Origin: Streptomyces mayonensis
Lineage (GTDB): Bacteria; Actinomycetota; Actinomycetes; Streptomycetales; Streptomycetaceae
NCBI RefSeq assembly: GCF_018982965.1
Contig: NZ_JACBYP010000087.1
Span: 1-33,975, forward strand
DNA: 33,975 nucleotides
Reading direction: 5' to 3'
Each line of letters begins with the position of its first letter. Position 1 is the stretch's first letter. Below the pieces are notes generated by a model. That model was not told the DNA's origin. It did no database searches and saw nothing but the letters and a program-made list of their open reading frames with translations. The translations under genes were made by a program, and so were the position numbers. This document shows positions 8,242-16,163 of the stretch, piece by piece.

Positions 8242-9567
8242 GTGAACAGCAAGGTACCCGTGGCTCCGCCGCACGCGCAGCCGCCCGCGACCACCACGCG
8301 GTCGAAGAAGGTCTCCATCGTCGGGGGACTCATCGGTGTCTTCATCGAGCTGTACGACAACGCCGTGTACGGCTTCGTGGCCGGAACCCTCGCGGTCGTG
8401 TTCTTCCCCAGCGACGCTCCCACCACCAGCGTCCTGCTGACCTTCACGGCCTTCGCGATCCCGTTCTTCTTCCGCCCGGTGGGCGCCGCCGTCGCCGGCT
8501 CGTGGGGCGACCGGATGGGCCGCAAACGAGTCCTCCTGATCCTCATCACCATGATGAGCCTGTCCACCGCGCTGGTCGGCGCCCTGCCGAGCTACGCGAC
8601 GGCGGGCATCTGGGCGCCGATCGGCCTGGTACTGCTGCGCTTCGTCCAGGGCTTCGCCATGGGCGGCGAGCCCGGCAACGGCAACTCCTTCCTCGCCGAA
8701 CACGCCGGCGACGGACGTCGCGGACAAGTGGTCAGCTACGCCAACGCCGCCACGTTCGTCGCCATGCTGCTCGGCACCCTCTTCGCCGCCCTGCTCACCG
8801 CGGTGCTCAGCACCGGGCAGATGGAGGCGTGGGGCTGGCGGCTCCCGTTCCTGCTCGCCCTGCCGCTCGGCATCGTGGGCCTGGTCGTCCGCCGGCTCTC
8901 CGAGGAGTCCCCCGAGTTCACCGCCGCCGAGCAGCAGGGCGAGGTGACCGGCAGCCCGCTGAAGGAGGCGTTCGGATCCCCCGAGATCCGCCGCGCCATG
9001 GGCCTGACCATCGTGCTGCCGCTGCTCAACAGCTCCGGCTACTTCGTCCTCTTCATCTACATGCCGTCCTTCATGAAGGACGAGATGCACTTCTCCGCCC
9101 TGGAAGGACTCCTCGTCACCGCCGTCATGCTGGCCGTCGGCACCTTCGCGGTGCTGTACGCCGGCCGCCTCTCCGACCGGGTCGGCCGCAAGAAGCTCCT
9201 CAGCGGCTCGGCGTTCGGCATGGTCGTCATCGGCTTCCCCTGCTACTGGCTGCTGACCCGCGGCTCCTTCGCCACAGCGGTGGCCGGCGCCGTGCTGATG
9301 GCCGTCTGCTTCGCCGGCACCAACGGCGTGATGCAGGTGACGCTCGCGGAACTCTTCCCCACCCGGGTACGCACCGTGGCGTACGGCTTCGGCTACAACC
9401 TGGGCACCGCCATCTTCGGCGGCGCCGCCCCGCTGCTGATCACCGCCCTCATCGCGGCGACCGGCAGCACCTGGATCCCGGCGATCTACCTCGTCCTCAC
9501 CTCCGTCGTCGCCGGGTTCACCGCGCTGCGCATCAAGGAGACGGCCTTCGAACCGCTCAAACGCTGA
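8242..9567 (+). CDS. MFS transporter, metabolite:proton symporter (MHS) type
   Basis: This is a 441-residue polytopic membrane protein with about 12 hydrophobic segments. The MHS signature is recognisable: FIELYDNAVYGFVAGTLAVVFFP in the first segment, GSWGDRMGRKRVLL (motif A between TM2 and TM3), LRFVQGFAMGGEPGN in TM4, and GRLSDRVGRKKLL in the second half. Family members import carboxylates, osmolytes or aromatic acids with protons. I chose the GTG at 8242 (MNSKVPV) because GAAAGG at 8228-8233 is 8 bases away; a GTG at 8236 would be too close. The gene has its own upstream control region. It is probably the importer for the substrate of this block, an inference from position. Confidence 0.88.
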   Translation: MNSKVPVAPPHAQPPATTTRSKKVSIVGGLIGVFIELYDNAVYGFVAGTLAVVFFPSDAPTTSVLLTFTAFAIPFFFRPVGAAVAGSWGDRMGRKRVLLILITMMSLSTALVGALPSYATAGIWAPIGLVLLRFVQGFAMGGEPGNGNSFLAEHAGDGRRGQVVSYANAATFVAMLLGTLFAALLTAVLSTGQMEAWGWRLPFLLALPLGIVGLVVRRLSEESPEFTAAEQQGEVTGSPLKEAFGSPEIRRAMGLTIVLPLLNSSGYFVLFIYMPSFMKDEMHFSALEGLLVTAVMLAVGTFAVLYAGRLSDRVGRKKLLSGSAFGMVVIGFPCYWLLTRGSFATAVAGAVLMAVCFAGTNGVMQVTLAELFPTRVRTVAYGFGYNLGTAIFGGAAPLLITALIAATGSTWIPAIYLVLTSVVAGFTALRIKETAFEPLKR

Positions 9568-9625
9568 CGCCCACCCGGCCGGCGCACCACCCCTGCACAC
9601 AACCACGCGAAAGGACGGTGGACCC

Positions 9626-10651
9626 GTGACGACAGCGGCCACGCACCACGCCCCAGCCGCTCTCGACAGGCTCCGCGGCCAACTGGACAAGGCGGGCTTC
9701 GGCGCCCTGCTGCTCACCTCGCCCACCGGCCGCCGCCACGCGCTCGGCCCGGCGACCGACGCGACCGCCGTCCTGGTCACGGCCGACGGCACCGTGGCGG
9801 GCGCGGCCGGACACCCCGGCGCCGCGGCAGCCGCCGCACTGCGGGCGGCCGGCGTCACGGACGGCGCGGTCGCCACCGAGGACGAGCTGCCCTGCGACCT
9901 CCTCGGACAGCACGGTCCGGCAGACGTCCGACTGCGCCCGGCGCCCGACCTGGTCTTCGCCGAACTCGCCTGCTGCGAGCCCACGGAACCACCCGCGTTC
10001 GCCGCGGCCGCCGGCCTCGCCGCCGTCGGCTACACGGCCGTCATGGACCACCTGCGCATCGGCATGGACGTACGGGAGCTGTCCGGCAACGTCGACCGGT
10101 CCGTCCGCCGGGCCGGGGGACTGCTCGGCTGGTACGACCCGTACGGCGCGGGCGGCGCCGCCGGTTCCGACCTCGTGACCGTCCGGGGCCACGACCCCTC
10201 GACCGCCCGGCTGACCGAGGCCTCCCCGGTCCGCTACGTCCTGCACCCGCTGCTCGACGGGACCGCCGGATACGCCGCGGCCACCGCCGTGCTCAGCAAG
10301 GCCGACGGCACCCTGCGCACCGCCGGTGACGTCTGTGCCGCCGCGACGGCCGCGCTGCTGGCGGCCCTGCGCCCCGGCGCCCGGCTCACCGACGGGTACG
10401 CGGCGTTCGCCCGGGCGGCAGCCGGGCACGCGGCCACCTGCCGGCTGGTCGGGCTGCGCGGCGGCGGGGCGTCGCTGCCGCTGCGGCCGGACAGCGCCCT
10501 GGTCGCCGAGCCCGGCATGGTGCTCGGCGTACGGACCGAGGTCCTCGCGCCCGGCCGCGGCGCGGTCGAGCTCGCGGAGACCGTCGAGCTGACCGCGGGC
10601 GGCGCCGAGCCCAGGGCGGGCACGCCCCTGCGACTCGTGGAGCTGTACTGA
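9626..10651 (+). CDS. M24 (creatinase/aminopeptidase P fold) homologue lacking metal ligands
   Basis: This encodes 341 residues from a GTG with AAGGACGG 7 bases upstream. The N-terminal part (about 10-125) resembles the creatinase N-domain (RLRGQLDKAGFGALLLTSPT). The C-terminal part (about 130-341) resembles the pita-bread catalytic domain and ends in the typical GMVLGVRTEV and GAVELAETVELT strands. In active M24 enzymes these read GMVFTIEPG and GGVRIEDTV; here the two Glu metal ligands are replaced by R303 and A317. I also see no counterpart of the two Asp ligands or of the His in HGxGxxxHE. It is probably catalytically inactive or repurposed, perhaps as a binding or regulatory protein. The fold assignment is moderately sure. 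Confidence 0.72.
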   Translation: MTTAATHHAPAALDRLRGQLDKAGFGALLLTSPTGRRHALGPATDATAVLVTADGTVAGAAGHPGAAAAAALRAAGVTDGAVATEDELPCDLLGQHGPADVRLRPAPDLVFAELACCEPTEPPAFAAAAGLAAVGYTAVMDHLRIGMDVRELSGNVDRSVRRAGGLLGWYDPYGAGGAAGSDLVTVRGHDPSTARLTEASPVRYVLHPLLDGTAGYAAATAVLSKADGTLRTAGDVCAAATAALLAALRPGARLTDGYAAFARAAAGHAATCRLVGLRGGGASLPLRPDSALVAEPGMVLGVRTEVLAPGRGAVELAETVELTAGGAEPRAGTPLRLVELY

Positions 10652-10719
10652 CCAGGCCGCCGACCCGCCACGCCCGAGGCCCCGCGAGAGCGGGGACGCC
10701 ACGCAAGAGGAGAACCGCC

Positions 10720-11541
10720 ATGGGCACCACCCGACCGACCGCAGCGGACCGGGTCCCCACCGCCGACGCGGCAGGGGTCACCATGCCGCTGGTCGGCTTC
10801 GGCACGCACCCGATGCGCGGCGAGCAGGCCACCGAGGCCGTGCTCACCGCCTTCTCGGCCGGCTACCGGCTCGTCGACACCGCCACCCGCTACCGCAACG
10901 AGACTGCCGTCGGCGCCGCACTCGCCGCCACCGACGTGCCCCGCTCCGACCTGTTCGTGACCACCAAGATGCCCCCCGACCAGGTCGGCCGGGAGCGGCT
11001 CACCCTGGAGCAGAGCCTCACCGCCCTGGGCTGCGACCACATCGACCTGTGGCTGATCCACTGGCCCCCGGGCGGTCACCCGGGCGTCACGAGCTGGCGC
11101 GAGTTCGTACGCGCCCGCGACGAGGGCCTGGTGAGGGCCGTCGGCGTCAGCAACTACTCCGTCGCCCTCATCGACGCCCTGCACCGCGAGACCGGCGTCT
11201 ACCCGGCCGTCAACCAGGTGCAGTGGGGGCCCGGCGACCACGACCCGCACTTCGCCGAGGCGATGCGCGAGCGTGGAGTTGTGCTCAGCGCCCACAGCCC
11301 GCTGCGCAGCACCGACCTCGACCACCCCGTGCTGCTCGACGTGGCCCGCCGGCACGGCCGTTCACCGCGCGACGTCGTCCTGGCGTGGAACCTGCACCAC
11401 CGCGTCGCGGTCACCGTGAAATCCGCGCACCGCGACCGCATGGAACGGAATCTGTCCGCCGCCGGCCTCACCCTCTCCCCGGCGGACGTCGAGGCGATCG
11501 ACGGCCTCTCCACCGTGACACGGGCGGACCGGCGCCCGTAA
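10720..11541 (+). CDS. Aldo/keto reductase
   Basis: This 273-residue NADPH-dependent aldo/keto reductase is of the 2,5-diketo-gluconate-reductase-like group. The TIM-barrel catalytic tetrad is complete: D53 (LVDTA), Y58 (TRYRNE), K83 (TTKM) and H114 (LIHWP). GVSNYS and the cofactor-binding VTVKSAHRDRMERN segment near the C-terminus are also present. The start ATG has AGAGGAGA upstream. It follows the M24 homologue after 68 bases that include a small hairpin (CCCCGC/GCGGGG, 10680-10695), so it is probably still in the same transcription unit. A perfect inverted repeat follows the stop. A reductive step on a carbonyl intermediate is likely; the substrate is unknown. Confidence 0.88.
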   Translation: MGTTRPTAADRVPTADAAGVTMPLVGFGTHPMRGEQATEAVLTAFSAGYRLVDTATRYRNETAVGAALAATDVPRSDLFVTTKMPPDQVGRERLTLEQSLTALGCDHIDLWLIHWPPGGHPGVTSWREFVRARDEGLVRAVGVSNYSVALIDALHRETGVYPAVNQVQWGPGDHDPHFAEAMRERGVVLSAHSPLRSTDLDHPVLLDVARRHGRSPRDVVLAWNLHHRVAVTVKSAHRDRMERNLSAAGLTLSPADVEAIDGLSTVTRADRRP

Positions 11542-11549
11542 CGAAGGCA

Positions 11550-11593
11550 GCGAATACCACGGCCGTGCGACGACGGACGACCGTGGTATTCGC
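11550..11593. terminator. Perfect 13-bp inverted repeat, likely terminator
   Basis: GCGAATACCACGG (11550-11562) and CCGTGGTATTCGC (11581-11593) are exact complements. Between them, CCGT (11563-11566) and ACGG (11573-11576) can extend the stem. It starts 9 bases after the aldo/keto reductase stop. There is no T-run, so it could alternatively be an operator or a processing hairpin. Confidence 0.6.
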
Positions 11594-11600
11594 ATGCCTG

Positions 11601-11643
11601 TTGCCTCGCACATCAGAATTCTTTATGCCGCCATACGGATAGC
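11601..11643 (+). promoter_or_regulatory. Candidate promoter/operator before the hydroxyacid dehydrogenase operon
   Basis: TTGCCT (11601-11606) and TATGCC (11624-11629), 17 bases apart, form a plausible promoter. The region includes CAGAATTC (11614-11621), related to the AGCAGAATTCCA boxes elsewhere. It also has TACGGATAGC (11634-11643), which recurs exactly at 20825-20834 ahead of the second hydroxyacid dehydrogenase. The start codon lies 75 bases further on. Confidence 0.4.
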
Positions 11644-11718
11644 CGCTTCGCCTATTTCGCCGGAAGCCACGGAACTACGCTCTCACCCAAGTTCCCGATC
11701 TTTCCGAGAAGGGCCGCC

Positions 11719-12735
11719 GTGGTTTATCAGGTAGTCGTCACCCGAGGTTACGCGGAGCCGGACGGAAGCACCGTGTTCGGCGACATCGGTCTCTCCCGGC
11801 TCGCCGACGCCGGACTGGCGTGGCGTGTGCTGGACGAGGAGGTCGCCGAGCTGCGGCCCGATCAGCTCGAGGACGCCGACGCGGTCCTGGTCCTCGGGCA
11901 CGAGCGGGTCACGGAGAAGTCGATACCCGCCTCCGGACGGCTCCGGCACGTCGCACGGTTCGGTGCCGGCCACGACGCCGTCGACACCGAGGCGTGCACC
12001 CGGCACGGAGTACTGGTCACCAACGCCCCCGACGCCGTACGGCGGCCGGTCGCCGACTCCGTGATCGCCCTGCTGTACGCGCTCGCCCACCACCTGGTCG
12101 TCAAGGACCGGCTGGTACGGGAGGGACGCTGGGCCGAACGCGGTGACTGGCGCGGCCCCGGACTGACCGGCGCCACCGTGGGCATCGTCGGGCTCGGCGG
12201 CATCGGCCTCGAGACGGCACGGCGGGTTCGCGCACAGGGGCTGCGCGTCCTCGGCCACAACCGCAGTGACCGCACCCGGGAGGCGGCCGAGGCGGGCTTC
12301 GAGACCGCCCCGCTGGACGACGTGCTGAGAAACAGCGACTACGTGGTCGTCGCGGTCGCCGCCAACCCCGGCACCCGGCACCTCATCGGGGAACGGGAGC
12401 TGGCACTCATGCGGCCCACCGCCCGGCTGATCAACGTCTCGCGCGGCGTGGTCGTCGACGAGGACGCGCTCGTCGCACGCCTGTCGGACGGACGGCTGGC
12501 CGGCGCCGGGCTGGACGTGTTCACCGAGGAGCCGCTGCACCCGGACAGCCCGCTGACCTCGCTCGACAACGTCGTCCTCGCTCCGCACTCCCTGTGCTGG
12601 ACCGACCGGTACACCGACGCCGTCTCGGCGAGCGTGATGGCGTCGATCGTCGCCGTGAGCCGCGGCGAACAGCCCCCGGAGACGGTCAACGGCCCCTTCG
12701 GCACGCACAACTCCAACAAGAGGGACAGGACATGA
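11719..12735 (+). CDS. D-isomer-specific 2-hydroxyacid dehydrogenase
   Basis: This 338-residue NAD-dependent enzyme interconverts a 2-oxo acid and a D-2-hydroxy acid. The nucleotide-binding motif GLGGIG is at 158-163. Catalytic residues fit the family: R242 in NVSRG, a Glu at 270 or 271 in FTEEP, and H290 in APHS. The N-terminal substrate domain ends in TNAPDAVRRPVADSVIALL. GTG is the start, with GAGAAGGG 6 bases before it. The stop overlaps the next gene as ATGA. It begins a new unit after the hairpin at 11550-11593 and could reduce the 2-oxo acid produced by the upstream aminotransferase. Confidence 0.9.
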   Translation: MVYQVVVTRGYAEPDGSTVFGDIGLSRLADAGLAWRVLDEEVAELRPDQLEDADAVLVLGHERVTEKSIPASGRLRHVARFGAGHDAVDTEACTRHGVLVTNAPDAVRRPVADSVIALLYALAHHLVVKDRLVREGRWAERGDWRGPGLTGATVGIVGLGGIGLETARRVRAQGLRVLGHNRSDRTREAAEAGFETAPLDDVLRNSDYVVVAVAANPGTRHLIGERELALMRPTARLINVSRGVVVDEDALVARLSDGRLAGAGLDVFTEEPLHPDSPLTSLDNVVLAPHSLCWTDRYTDAVSASVMASIVAVSRGEQPPETVNGPFGTHNSNKRDRT

Positions 12736-13499
12736 CGGAGCACAGCACGGGCCGCCGTATCGCGGTCGTCACCGGAGCGGCGTCCGAGCGGGGCATCGGC
12801 CGCGCGCTCGCCGCACGACTGGCCGGGGCCGGCTGGCACCTGGGGCTGCTCGACATCGATCCGGAGGTCGAGAAGGCGGCCGCCGAAATCGGCGCCGCAC
12901 ACGGAACCGAAGTGGTCGGCGCCGTCGCGGACATCGCCGACCCGGCCTCCGTGGACGCGGCGGTCACCGCCTTCGAGGAACGGCTGCCGCCGGTCACCGG
13001 GCTGGTCAACAGCGCGGGCGTCAGCTCCCCGGTGCCCTTCTGCGACATGGACCTGGCCACCTGGGAACGTGTCATGCGGGTCAACGCCACCGGCACCTTC
13101 GTGGTGAGCAGGCGCATCGTGCCCGGCATGGCCGAACGCGGCCACGGCCGGGTGGTGAGCATAGGTTCGACGGCGATGCAGAACGGCGGCGGCACGTACA
13201 GCAAGTCCGCCTACGCCGCGTCCAAGGGCGCCGTCGAGGCCTTCAGCCGCAGCCTGGCCCTGGAGGTGGCCCCGAGCGGCGTGACGGTCAACGTGGTCGC
13301 GCCCGCCACCATCGACACCGACATCATGGGCGGCCGGATCACCGACGACCGCAAGCCCGCCTTCCTCTCCCAGCTCCCCGTGGGCCGGCTCGGCACCACC
13401 CGCGACGTCGCCGCTCTCGTGGAGTTCCTCCTCGGCGACGACGCCGGATACATCACCGGCGCCACCTACAACATCAACGGAGGGCTCCGCATTGGCTGA
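12732..13499 (+). CDS. Short-chain dehydrogenase/reductase (SDR), paralogue 1
   Basis: This classical SDR has 255 residues. The cofactor motif TGAASERGIG carries a two-residue insertion compared with TGxxxGIG, NSAG replaces NNAG, and the catalytic residues are S146, Y161 and K165. Its C-terminal sequence IDTDIMGGRITDDRK and GYITGATYNINGG closely matches the SDR at 14567-15355, and the two share the same unusual insertion, so they are duplicates. It is translationally coupled to the hydroxyacid dehydrogenase (ATGA), and its own last 8 bases overlap the isomerase gene. Substrate unknown; probably an alcohol/ketone step in the same pathway. Confidence 0.9.
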   Translation: MTEHSTGRRIAVVTGAASERGIGRALAARLAGAGWHLGLLDIDPEVEKAAAEIGAAHGTEVVGAVADIADPASVDAAVTAFEERLPPVTGLVNSAGVSSPVPFCDMDLATWERVMRVNATGTFVVSRRIVPGMAERGHGRVVSIGSTAMQNGGGTYSKSAYAASKGAVEAFSRSLALEVAPSGVTVNVVAPATIDTDIMGGRITDDRKPAFLSQLPVGRLGTTRDVAALVEFLLGDDAGYITGATYNINGGLRIG

Positions 13500-14499
13500 C
13501 AGCCCGGCGCCTCCCGCGCCCCCGCACACCGAACGGCCCAGTCTGGCCGCACCCTCCCGCCTCCCGGTGCCGCACGCCCCGGGCGACTGGCCCATCGCCG
13601 CCGCCATGCTCCAGTTCCCGCCGCGCGCGGCAGACGGCACGCCGGTGCACGAACTCGGCCCCGACGAGTGGCGCCGCCTCCTGCAGCCCGTCGTGGACGA
13701 GGGCTTCACCCACCTCGAACTGGCCACCTCCTGGCTGCCGCTGGGCGACCTGGACCCCGCCCGCCGCACGGCGCTGCGCGAGGTCCTGGCCGACGCCCGG
13801 CTCGCCGTGCCCGGAGTGGGCGTCGTCCGCCGCAGTGTCGTCCACCCCAAACGCGGCGAGGAGAACCTCGCCTTCTCGCACCGGACCCTCGACGCGGCCG
13901 CAGCCCTGGGCGCGGACGTCGTCTGCCTCGGACTCCACGACGCGCTCAGCCCGCGGCAGCAGCGGGCCCTGTGGTTCTGGACGGTCCCCGGCGACGACGT
14001 CCCGCCCCGCACCGATCCCGAGGTGCGCTCCCTCGCCGTCCGACGCCTCCGCGAACTCGCCCGGCACGCGGCCGAGGTGGGCGTGGAACTCTCCCTGGAG
14101 CTGTACGAGAACACCTTCCTGGGCAGCGGCGACGAGGCGGTCCGCCTCCTCGACGACATCGGACACGAAGCGGTCGGACTCAACCCCGACCTCGGCAACC
14201 TGCTCCGCGTCCAGGGACCGGTGGACACCTGGGAGTACCTGGTGTCGGTCACCGCGCCCCGCGCCAACTACTGGCACGTCAAGAACTACACCCGCCTGGA
14301 GGACCCGGCCACCGGCACCGTCCTCACCCATCCCACCTCCCTGGAACTCGGGGTGATCGACTACCGCGCCGCCGTGCGCTACGCGGTCGCCCACGGTTTC
14401 CGCGGCACCTTCGTGGTCGAGCACTACGGCGGCGACGGCCTGGGCGTGGGCGCCACCAACGCCGCCTACCTCAGGCGCCTCCTGCCCCGCGCCGGGTGA
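13492..14499 (+). CDS. Sugar phosphate isomerase/epimerase-like TIM-barrel protein
   Basis: This is a 335-residue protein of the xylose-isomerase-like barrel superfamily. The expected metal ligands can be placed at E203 (SLELYEN), D233 (GLNPDLGNL), H262 (YWHVKNY) and E310 (FVVEHYGGDG). Such proteins isomerise, epimerise or dehydrate sugars and sugar acids. The TTG start overlaps the stop of the SDR and is preceded by GGAGGG at 13480-13485; no better start fits the family N-terminus. The first 25 residues are Pro/Ala-rich and may be disordered. Genes on both sides encode paralogous SDRs, so this enzyme probably acts between two oxidoreductase steps. Confidence 0.83.
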   Translation: MADSPAPPAPPHTERPSLAAPSRLPVPHAPGDWPIAAAMLQFPPRAADGTPVHELGPDEWRRLLQPVVDEGFTHLELATSWLPLGDLDPARRTALREVLADARLAVPGVGVVRRSVVHPKRGEENLAFSHRTLDAAAALGADVVCLGLHDALSPRQQRALWFWTVPGDDVPPRTDPEVRSLAVRRLRELARHAAEVGVELSLELYENTFLGSGDEAVRLLDDIGHEAVGLNPDLGNLLRVQGPVDTWEYLVSVTAPRANYWHVKNYTRLEDPATGTVLTHPTSLELGVIDYRAAVRYAVAHGFRGTFVVEHYGGDGLGVGATNAAYLRRLLPRAG

Positions 14500-14550
14500 C
14501 CGTACCGACGGTACGGAGCCGACCGACCGTACCTGGCCGACCGACCGTAC
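14500..14550. repeat. Inverted repeat and 18-bp tandem repeat in the intergenic gap
   Basis: After the isomerase stop, CCGTACC-GAC-GGTACGG (14500-14516) is a perfect palindromic hairpin. It is followed by GCCGACCGACCGTAC at 14518-14532 and again at 14536-14550, an 18-base period. The core CCGTAC therefore appears three times in 51 bases. It could be a binding site with several half-sites, or slippage-generated DNA. The next ribosome site (GGAGAG) follows immediately. Confidence 0.55.
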
Positions 14551-14566
14551 GAACTGGAGAGCCGCC

Positions 14567-15355
14567 GTGACACTTCCGCCCCCACCCGCCGCGCCGTTCC
14601 CCGCGGCCCGCACCGCGATCGTCACCGGAGCCGCCTCCCCGCGCGGCATCGGCCGGGCCACCGCCGCCCGGCTGGCCGCCGACGGCTGGTCCCTCGCCGT
14701 GCTCGACCTGGACGAGTCCGCCTGCCGGGACGTGGCGGACCGCCTGGGCGACGAGTACGGCGTGCCCTGCCTCGGCATCGGCGTGGACATCCGCGACCGC
14801 GAGGCCGTGGACGCCGCCGTGCACCGTGTCGAGGCCGGACTGCCGCAGCTCGTCGGGCTCGTGAACAATGCCGGGGTCAGCTCGCCCGTGCCGTTCCTCG
14901 ACGTCACCGACGCCGAGTGGCACCGCGTGATCGACGTCAACCTGCACGGCACCTTCCACGTCACCCACGCGGCGGCCCGGATCATGGCCGAGCGCCGGCT
15001 CGGCCGTATCGTCAACATCTCCTCCACCTCCGCCGAACGCGGCGGCGGTGTCTACGGACGCGCCGCCTACTCGGCCTCGAAGGCCGCCCTGCTCGGCCTC
15101 TCCCGGACCCTCGCCAGGGAACTCGGCGGCTACGGCATCACCGCCAACTCCGTGGCACCGGGCTCCATCGACACCGACATCATGGGCGGCCGGCTCACCG
15201 ACGAACGCAAGGCCGTCCTGCTGCGGGACCTGCCCGTCGGACGCGTCGGCACCGTGGACGACGTGGCCGCGGTCGTCGCCTTCCTGCTGAGCGAGGACGC
15301 CGGCTACCTCACCGGTGTCACCTACGACGTCAACGGCGGATCGCACATCGCATGA
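14567..15355 (+). CDS. Short-chain dehydrogenase/reductase (SDR), paralogue 2
   Basis: This is a 262-residue SDR from a GTG start with a GGAGAG upstream. TGAASPRGIG repeats the two-residue insertion of the SDR at 12732-13499. NNAG is intact at about 100-103, and the catalytic residues are S153, Y168 and K172. The C-terminal part IDTDIMGGRLTDERK and GYLTGVTYDVNGG is nearly the same as in its paralogue. The pair flanks the TIM-barrel gene, which fits duplication followed by specialisation for two successive intermediates. Function beyond NAD(P)-dependent redox chemistry is inference. Confidence 0.9.
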   Translation: MTLPPPPAAPFPAARTAIVTGAASPRGIGRATAARLAADGWSLAVLDLDESACRDVADRLGDEYGVPCLGIGVDIRDREAVDAAVHRVEAGLPQLVGLVNNAGVSSPVPFLDVTDAEWHRVIDVNLHGTFHVTHAAARIMAERRLGRIVNISSTSAERGGGVYGRAAYSASKAALLGLSRTLARELGGYGITANSVAPGSIDTDIMGGRLTDERKAVLLRDLPVGRVGTVDDVAAVVAFLLSEDAGYLTGVTYDVNGGSHIA

Positions 15356-15409
15356 CCCGCCCGCACCGGTCCACCCGCACGAACCACCCACACGAAGGAC
15401 GACACCACC

Positions 15410-16147
15410 GTGGACGTTCCGTTCACCGCCGACCTGACCGGGAAGACAGCCGTGGTCACCGGCGCCAGCACCGGCATCGGCCATGCCGTCGCCGACCTCT
15501 ACCTCCGCAACGGCGCGACCGTCATAGGCATCCACCGCCGCGAGAAGGCCGCGCTCACCGGGGCCTACGTTCCGGTGAGCGCCGACCTCGGCGACCCGGA
15601 GCAGGCGCGGGAGGCCGCCACCCGGATCCTGGCGGAGCACCGGGTCGACATCCTGGTCAACAACGCGGGCCTCAACCTGCGGCACCCGTTCGAGGAGTTC
15701 CCCGTCGCGGACTGGGATCGCGTGCAGCAGCTCAACGTACGCACCGTCGTCGAACTGACCCAGCTCTTCGGCCGCCCCATGCTCGAACGGGGTTCCGGCG
15801 CGATCGTCAACCTGGCCTCGATGCTCTCCTTCACCGGCGGCTTCACCGCCTCCGCGTACGCCGCGTCCAAGGGCGCCGTAGGACAGTTCACCAAGTCGGT
15901 GGCGAACGAGTGGGCGCCCCGGGGCGTCCGGGTCAACGCCGTCGCGCCGGGCTTCGTCGACACCGAGATGAACGAGGCTCTCGTCGCCGACGAGACCCGC
16001 AACCGCCAGATCCTCGAACGCATCCCGGCGGGGCGCTGGGGCACCGCGCAGGACATCGCGGGCGCCGCGCTCTTCCTCGTGTCTGACGCTGCCCGCTTCA
16101 TGCACGGAACCGTGCTGCCCGTCGACGGCGGCTACCTCGCCCGCTGA
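15410..16147 (+). CDS. Short-chain dehydrogenase/reductase, KduD/gluconate-dehydrogenase-like
   Basis: This is a 245-residue SDR with TGASTGIG (17-24), NNAG (84-87), S137, Y150 and K154. The motifs AVAPGFVDTEM and RIPAGRWGTAQDIAGAALFL resemble 2-deoxy-D-gluconate 3-dehydrogenase and related sugar-acid enzymes. It is clearly distinct from the paralogous pair upstream. The GTG start has GAAGGA 11 bases before it. It lies directly in front of the idonate-dehydrogenase-like gene, a pairing familiar from ketogluconate and idonate catabolism, so a sugar-acid-type intermediate is plausible. Confidence 0.88.
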   Translation: MDVPFTADLTGKTAVVTGASTGIGHAVADLYLRNGATVIGIHRREKAALTGAYVPVSADLGDPEQAREAATRILAEHRVDILVNNAGLNLRHPFEEFPVADWDRVQQLNVRTVVELTQLFGRPMLERGSGAIVNLASMLSFTGGFTASAYAASKGAVGQFTKSVANEWAPRGVRVNAVAPGFVDTEMNEALVADETRNRQILERIPAGRWGTAQDIAGAALFLVSDAARFMHGTVLPVDGGYLAR

Positions 16148-16163
16148 CCGCAAGGAGATCACC

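Noticed and set aside
8122..9984. A 620-codon minus-strand open frame over the transporter
   Set aside because: The low-complexity Gly/Glu/Gln-rich product lies opposite a clear 12-helix transporter and reaches into the next gene; not a gene.
12339..14267. A 642-codon minus-strand open frame over the SDR and isomerase genes
   Set aside because: No motifs, and it lies opposite two genes with complete active sites.
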